20,718 nt of DNA, from NCBI GenBank assembly GCA_013416795.1, contig RQSC01000006.1:196533-217250 (forward strand), read 5' to 3'. This stretch comes from Prasinococcaceae sp. CCMP 1430 (taxonomy: Eukaryota; Prasinodermophyta; Palmophyllophyceae; Prasinococcales; Prasinococcaceae). The notes under the pieces were generated by a model. That model was not told where the DNA came from. It worked only from the letters and a program-made list of their open reading frames with translations, and made no database searches. The position numbers were made by a program, and so were the translations under genes. This document shows, piece after piece, positions 16,769 to 20,718 of the stretch; position 1 is the first letter of the stretch; each line of letters starts with the position of its first letter.

Positions 16769-17031
16769 GGCGTGTGTGTGCTGAGTACGTGTGCTTGTTG
16801 CGTGCATTCGCTTGTGTCATTGGCTTGGGTGTGTGCACAAACTCACACACACACACACGTTCACGCACACACACACACACACACGTTCACACACACGTTC
16901 ACGCTCACACACACTCACACAGCCCGTGGGGCTTCGGCAGCCCCGCCGCCCTGCGCGCCCACCGCGCGCTCGACCGCGGCGTGCGCGACGAGGTGCGGCG
17001 CATCGCCGTCATGCCCACCTACGCCGACTGA
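15494..17031 (+). CDS. Orphan gene with five exons and microsatellite-filled introns; contains an assembly gap
   Basis: Proposed exons: 15494-15748 (interrupted by the N gap), 15984-16110, 16324 to about 16446, 16550-16668 and 16923-17031 (TGA). Borders are CAG/GTGCGC..CACAG, GAG/GTGCGT..CGCAG, an unclear third donor with acceptor GAG, and GAG/GTGCGT..CACAG. Phases agree at the second and fourth introns. Fragments of the protein: [116 protein letters not shown] and final MPTYAD. It looks helical and soluble with no signal peptide. I do not recognise a family. Exon coherence between microsatellites is the main evidence that the gene is real. Confidence 0.68.
15569..15718. other. Assembly gap of 150 N
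   Basis: A run of 150 N lies inside the first exon of the orphan gene. The 25 codons before the gap and the phase required by the exon after it do not agree for a gap of 150 bases. The true length should be 3n+1, or the gap may hide an intron. Confidence 0.95.
15749..15983 (+). other. Intron 1 of the orphan gene, ending in CA repeats
   Basis: The donor is CGCAG/GTGCGCGCG and the acceptor ACACACAG. From 15834 to 15982 it is almost entirely CA, CG and ACACGC repeats. The 5' third is GCGC-rich. There is no matching GT tract within the intron. Confidence 0.75.
16111..16323 (+). other. Intron 2 of the orphan gene, CA repeats near the 3' end
   Basis: Begins GTGCGTGTGTGTC and ends AACGCGCAG. The 3' half (16232-16308) is a CA tract interrupted by GAAAACATACG. 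The joined codon is AG+G (Arg), leading to the sequence [14 protein letters not shown]. Confidence 0.8.
16669..16922 (+). other. Intron 4 of the orphan gene with 5' (GT)n and 3' (CA)n tracts
   Basis: Starts GTGCGTGGCG and ends ACTCACACAG. A GT tract of about 72 bases (16696-16767) lies near the donor, and CA tracts (16843-16922) run up to the acceptor. The two are complementary, so the transcript can form a long GU/CA hairpin with a loop of about 75 bases, bringing the two splice sites together. The joined codon AG+C encodes Ser. Confidence 0.85.
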
Positions 17032-17062
17032 GGCCCCCCTGTGCAGCGTACTGTACGGTCGT

Positions 17063-17389
17063 CTACAGTAGGACTAGGCTAGTGTAGTACTGCACGGTCC
17101 TCTCAGCAACCGAATTCGCCATCTCCAGATCCCCTTGCACCTCGCCGAGCTTCAGTTGCAAAGCGTCGCGCGCCTCGGTGCTCGACACGAGGTCGAACTT
17201 GGCCTCGTCAAGCTCCACCTCGGTAGCCGACTGCTTCGCCGTCAGCTCCTCCATGGTGGATCTGACCCGCTGCAGCTCTCCCTGCGCACTGGTGAGCACC
17301 TCCGCGCTGCGGTCGAGCATCACCGCCTTGGCAGAGAGCTCGTACGTACGTTCCGGGTTACTGCGTTGAGCGCTAATAAGGGTGCACAC
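17063..17389 (-). CDS. Short coiled-coil protein or last exon of one
   Basis: The minus frame ends at TAG (17065-17063) and is open upstream past 17389. From about 17345 downward it reads ELSAKAVMLDRSAEVLTSAQ, ELQRVRSTMEELTAKQSA and TEVELDEAKFDLVSSTEARD, ending LKLGEVQGDLEMANSVAERT and VQYYTSLVLL. The heptad pattern is convincing and the composition differs from GC-driven frames. There is no good ATG at the left end; an acceptor AACGCAG at about 17362-17356 suggests that this is a terminal exon with the rest of the gene to the right. It lies tail-to-tail with the orphan gene that stops at 17031, 31 bp away. Confidence 0.5.
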   Translation of the reverse strand: MCTLISAQRSNPERTYELSAKAVMLDRSAEVLTSAQGELQRVRSTMEELTAKQSATEVELDEAKFDLVSSTEARDALQLKLGEVQGDLEMANSVAERTVQYYTSLVLL

Positions 17390-17460
17390 ACAATGTACAG
17401 TAGGGTCCCATGTTGTTTGTCAAACCCTACTCAAATTACCCATACTGTGCGCCTGACATG

Positions 17461-17831
17461 ACGCTGCGAGCCTGTGTGCGTGGTGTGTGTGTGTGCAATC
17501 GCGCGCGCGCGTGTGCAATTCCGCACGCGCGGCTGTGCCTCGCAGCGCTTCCCCCCCCGCGCTCGCACGCGCAGACAGCGCGCGCGCTTCAAACGTCGTT
17601 TTGTGTTGCACATGTACCCACGGGCGAGTCTATGTCTGGAGCGCGCGTGCGTGTGCGTGCGTGTGCGCATGTGTGCTTGCGTGTGTGCAATTGCGCGTCC
17701 GTGCGTGCGTGCGTGCGTGCGCTCGTGCGCTCGTGTGCGCAATGCATTGCGGGTGTGTGACGCTGCGAGTGTGTGCGCGCGTGTGGGCAATTCCGCACGT
17801 GCGGCTGTGCCTCGCGGCACTTTCCCCCCCG
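17461..17831 (+). repeat. Imperfect direct repeat pair
   Basis: Copy 1 spans 17461-17558 and copy 2 17760-17830. Shared elements in the same order are ACGCTGCGAG, a TGTG stretch, GCAATTCCGCAC, GCGGCTGTGCCTCGC and a TTCCCCCCC run. The copies differ in the length of the TG/GC spacer. Confidence 0.8.
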
Positions 17832-18349
17832 CGCGCGCGCGCGCTGGCGCGCGCGCGCCACGCGCCGCGTCGCGGCGCGGTCGCGGTCGCGCGGCGCGGT
17901 CGCCCGCCCCATCGGTGGGTCGGTCGGACGCAGGATGAGGATGAGGACGGGGCGCGGCCCCGTCGTTGCCTGCTGACTGGCCGGACTGCCTCGAGCCAGC
18001 GCTCGTCCGCTCGTGTGCCGCTCGGCCAACGCGACGCGCTCGGACTCGAGCTTTTGATGGGCTCGGGCGCAATTTTGGTGCGATTCGGTCGGCGCGCGCG
18101 CGGCGGCGGCGGGGGAGCCTGCCATAAGTCCGGCCGGTCGCGATGAGCTCGCCCGTTGGGAAAATACACATTTATTTGAACGTTGTTCCAGTGGCGTCGA
18201 GAGTGCCACGCGCGCGCGCGCGCGTGCCCGGTGCACGCGCGCTTTTTCGTCGGCGCGATTTTTTGCGGGGCGCTTTGGGCCGCGCGTTTCGATCGCGGTC
18301 GCAAAAGATCGGCGGGCCGCGCGCGACGCGGCGTGGGCGTGGGTGTGGC

Positions 18350-18351
<2 letters not shown>

Positions 18352-18416
<65 letters not shown>

Positions 18417-18435
18417 CACTGTGTGTGTGTGTGTG

Positions 18436-18469
<34 letters not shown>
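18352..18469 (+). repeat. Two (TG)n microsatellites split by ACACT
   Basis: About 64 bases of TG (18352-18415), then ACACT, then about 49 bases of TG with one GC interruption. The array ends 167 bp before the ELIP-like start codon. Confidence 0.95.
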
Positions 18470-18636
18470 AAGGAGGCGAGGGTACGAGGGCGAGGCGCCG
18501 CCGCAGCGCCAGTGTGTGCACGCGTCGCGCGTGCAGGCGCGCTCGCAGCAGTCACTTGCTCGTTCTCGTTCGCGCGCGCGCACGCACGCCTCGCGCGCTC
18601 GCGTCCGCCGCGTCCGCGGGCGCGTGAGAGGCCGCC

Positions 18637-19670
18637 ATGATGGCCGCGAGGCCGTTTCTCAAAGCTTGGCGCGCGGCCGCGCCGCGGCGCTCCGCCGCCG
18701 TGTGCGCGGGCAGCGGCAACAACAGGAAGCTGAGGGACCTCGAGAAGCGCCTCGAGCGCGGCCGCCAGCGCCTCGAGCAGATCGAGATGGCGCGCGAGGT
18801 CGAGGAGGGCGGCGGCGAGCTGCCGCCCCGCCCCGCCGAGGACGCGGCGGAGCGACTGGAGCTGGCGGCGGAGGCAATGGAGCTTCCGGCGTGGGAGGGG
18901 CCCGACGAGGGCTTCGAAGACTGTGCGTGCAATGCGCGTGTGTGTCTATGGGTGCTTGTCTGTGTGTGTGTGTTGTGTAAGGCTGTGCGTGCAATGCGTG
19001 TGTGTGCATGGGTGCTTGTCGGTGCGTGCGTTGTGTGTAAGGCTGCTCGCGTGCACGAGCGCGCGCGCTACCGTGCGATGCCGTGCGCGTCGCTTGTGCT
19101 GACACGCGCGCGCGCGCGTGCGTGCGCACATTACAAAGGGTTCGGCTTCAGGTCGTGGGGGCCCGAGGTGGTGAACGGCCGCCTCGCCATGCTCGGCTTC
19201 GTGGCGGGCGCCGCCGCGGAGATGAACTCGGGCCAGACGGCGCTCTCGCAGTTCACCGACTCCCACTTGGCGTTCATCATCGCCACGGCGCACATCATGC
19301 TCGCGTCGTACATCCCCATCATCAACGGCGAAAAGTCGGCGGCGCCGGAGACCATGGAGGAGGGCATGTGGAAGGCGTCCTCGGAGCTCCAGAAGTGCGT
19401 CGCGCGCGCGCGCACAGACGCATGCGCGCTTGCGCTTGCGCGCTGCCGGTCGAGGGGAGGCGCTGGCCTCCCTGCATACGCGCCGACGCGGAGCTACGAC
19501 ACCCGCGCTGACGTCGACGCGCTGACCGGACCCACGCACGCTCTTTCTCTCCCCCCCCCCCCGTTTCCTTCTCATGCGCCCTCGCCGCCTCGTGCAGCGG
19601 CCGCGCCGCCATGGTCGGCCTGACCTGCATGTTCGTGCAGGAGGCCATCACCGGGACGCCCGTCTTCTAA
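18637..19670 (+). CDS. ELIP-like chlorophyll-binding light-stress protein (LHC superfamily), three exons
   Basis: Exons 18637-18922, 19139-19394 and 19598-19670 (TAA) give 204 residues, the usual ELIP size. Donors are GACT/GTGCGT and AGAA/GTGCGT; acceptors ACAAAG and GTGCAG; phases 1 and 2 match. Residues 1-30 (MMAARPFLKAWRAAAPRRSA) are basic and look like a plastid transit peptide. Residues 30-90 are charged and partly coiled. Helix 1 carries the chlorophyll-binding motif EVVNGRLAMLGF (Glu105, Asn108, Arg110). A second helix is HLAFIIATAHIMLASYIPII (138-157). Helix 3 is ELQNGRAAMVGL (from Glu178) with the EAITGTPVF ending typical of ELIPs. Such proteins sit in the thylakoid membrane and bind pigments during light stress. 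Intron 1 (216 bp) is a multiple of three and has no stop, so it could be retained in frame. Confidence 0.9.
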
Positions 19671-20050
19671 GCGCGCGAGAGAGCGTAGTAGTGAGGAGGG
19701 TGTGTCGCACGGCGCTGCTGGTCATGGCTGCTCTGCTCTCCTATGACATGCCCACGCGCTGGCACGTGCCACATTGGCGAGACGTAATTACTGAACGAGT
19801 GCCCGCACGCCCGAGCGAGCGAGCGTCGTGCGCGCGGGCGTCGAGTGTGTGTGTTTGTGTGCATCGCAGTAGAATGTGTGTGGGCGCCCCTTGGCATGCG
19901 CGCGCGTGCGAGAGGCGTCGCGCAGGCCTCGACGGTGGTTGTGGTGGGCAGCACCGGCGCCAGGTCCGCTCGCCACCACGCGTGCGCGACCCAGCGAGTG
20001 CACCGCCCCCTCGCGGCCCTCAGCGCCGGCCGCCTCAGCGCCCGGCCGCC
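19671..20050. terminator. Convergent 3' intergenic region
   Basis: About 380 bp between the ELIP-like stop (19670, plus) and the methyltransferase stop (20051, minus). It is moderately GC-rich, with a relatively AT-rich stretch GACGTAATTACTGAACG at about 19780-19796. No gene-like frame or canonical polyadenylation signal was seen. Confidence 0.4.
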
Positions 20051-20718
20051 TCAGCGCCCGTCGGCCTCCGCCTCGGCCTCGCGCGAGCAGATGAGCGCGT
20101 AGTTGCCGCCGAGGTAGTGGCCCTTGCGGAGGTCCTCGCACGCGTCGGCCTCGGCGCGCACTTCGCGTATCCGCTCGAGCAGCGCGGCCGACAGGGCGGG
20201 GTTGGGCACGCGCTTGGCCTCCGCCTCCGCCCAGGCGAGCTGGCCCGACAGGCTGCGCACGGTGTGGCGTATGCGGAAGAACGCGCGCGCGTCCACCCTG
20301 AGGCCGCGCCGCGCGAGGGACTCGCGGATGGCCCGCTCTGGGAACTCGCGGTACGCGCGCTGGTGCGAGAGCAGCATCGCGCCGTCGCGCAGCCGCTCCG
20401 TCTCCAGCACGAGCCTGGACGCCTCGGGCAGGGCGTCAAAGCTCTTCGAGGGGTACTCGAAGGGCTCGCGCCCGATGAAGAGCAGCGTGCCGCCCGGGGC
20501 GATGCGCTCGACCAGGAGGTCCATCAGGTTCTCCTCGTTGAAGGGCCAGAAGTACTCCAGCGAGCCGAAGAGGTAGTCCGCCAGCACCGTGTCGAACTCG
20601 CCCATCGCGCGCGCGTAGGGCAGCCCCTCGCCGGCCTCGGAGGCGCCTGCGTCGCCGGCGACGCCGCCGGCGCCATTCGGGCCGTCGACGGCTCGGGCGT
20701 CGGCGCCGACGCCGACGT
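20051..20718 (-). CDS. Probable SAM-dependent methyltransferase, C-terminal part
   Basis: The minus frame is open from the right edge to TGA at 20053-20051, about 222 residues, and starts before the window. It begins VGVGADARAVDGPNGAG, a likely post-motif-I segment, then GEFDTVLADYLFGSLEYFWP, NLMDLLVERIAPGGTLLFIG and REPFEYPSKSFDALPEAS. The pattern FDTVLADYLFGS followed 20-30 residues later by LxPGGTLLFIGREP matches motifs II and III of class I methyltransferases. The glycine-rich SAM-binding motif I must lie beyond the edge. The C-terminal part is Arg/Glu-rich and helical and ends KGHYLGGNYALICSREAEAE. The substrate is unknown. Confidence 0.68.
   Translation of the reverse strand, partial: VGVGADARAVDGPNGAGGVAGDAGASEAGEGLPYARAMGEFDTVLADYLFGSLEYFWPFNEENLMDLLVERIAPGGTLLFIGREPFEYPSKSFDALPEASRLVLETERLRDGAMLLSHQRAYREFPERAIRESLARRGLRVDARAFFRIRHTVRSLSGQLAWAEAEAKRVPNPALSAALLERIREVRAEADACEDLRKGHYLGGNYALICSREAEAEADGR

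Larger units (their letters stand above)
17390..18636. other. Microsatellite-rich spacer without a recognisable gene
   Basis: Contains the imperfect direct repeat at 17461-17831, alternating GC runs around 17828-17860, and two long TG tracts at 18352-18469. Open frames on the minus strand are mostly Thr-His repeats from CA reading and are not credible proteins. The last 165 bp should contain the ELIP-like gene promoter. If the coiled-coil exon at 17063-17389 has upstream exons, they would be in the left part of this interval. Confidence 0.5.

Noticed and set aside
15232-16784. Tandem short repeats considered as a CRISPR array
   Set aside because: The repeats are dinucleotide microsatellites without regularly spaced unique spacers, and the context is a spliced eukaryotic gene.
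17589-18583. Minus-strand frames of over 300 codons with Thr-His repeats
   Set aside because: Generated by reading the TG/CA microsatellites; composition outside the repeats is Arg/Ala noise.

Overview
This window is nuclear DNA from a eukaryote, most likely a GC-rich photosynthetic marine microalga (haptophyte or pelagophyte-like; the exact group cannot be fixed from the sequence alone). The evidence is spliceosomal introns with GT..AG borders, many long TG/CA microsatellites, a chloroplast light-stress protein of the ELIP/LHC superfamily, a plant-type endo-beta-mannosidase, and no bacterial operon structure. The assembly is imperfect: one isolated N (944), a 150-N gap (15569-15718) and at least one frame break in an otherwise well-conserved gene.

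Layout. Positions 1-1181 hold a fragment of an ESS-2/DGCR14 splicing-factor homologue on the minus strand that runs off the left edge, a plus-strand somatomedin-B-like exon overlapping or abutting it in antisense, and a weak minus-strand candidate for a small secreted protein. A minus-strand coiled-coil gene (2126-2944) is head-to-head with a four-exon plus-strand orphan gene (3404-4736). A diverged direct repeat lies between them. Next comes a four-exon minus-strand mannosylglycoprotein endo-beta-mannosidase (4951-8320), then a single-exon class 3 lipase (8935-10011, minus) and a phosphohistidine-phosphatase (PHPT1/janus) gene (10485 to about 11065, minus, 5' end unresolved).

Positions 11066-13141 are mostly non-coding and rich in direct repeats, ahead of a single-exon secreted Cys-rich modular protein (13142-14530, plus) with recent internal duplications. 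A five-exon orphan gene (15494-17031, plus) follows. Its introns carry long TG and CA tracts, and one contains both in complementary orientation. A short minus-strand coiled-coil exon (17063-17389), a 1.2-kb microsatellite-rich spacer, a three-exon ELIP-like gene (18637-19670, plus) and the C-terminal part of a probable SAM-dependent methyltransferase (20051 to the right edge, minus) complete the window.

The genes do not form one pathway; this is a typical gene-dense algal neighbourhood. The most interesting items are the complementary GT/CA intron architecture, the modular Cys-rich secreted protein, the orphan genes, the single in-frame TAG upstream of PHPT1, and a peptide-coding motif shared between two distant 5' flanks. 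I did not find a CRISPR array, defence island, transposase or RNA gene.
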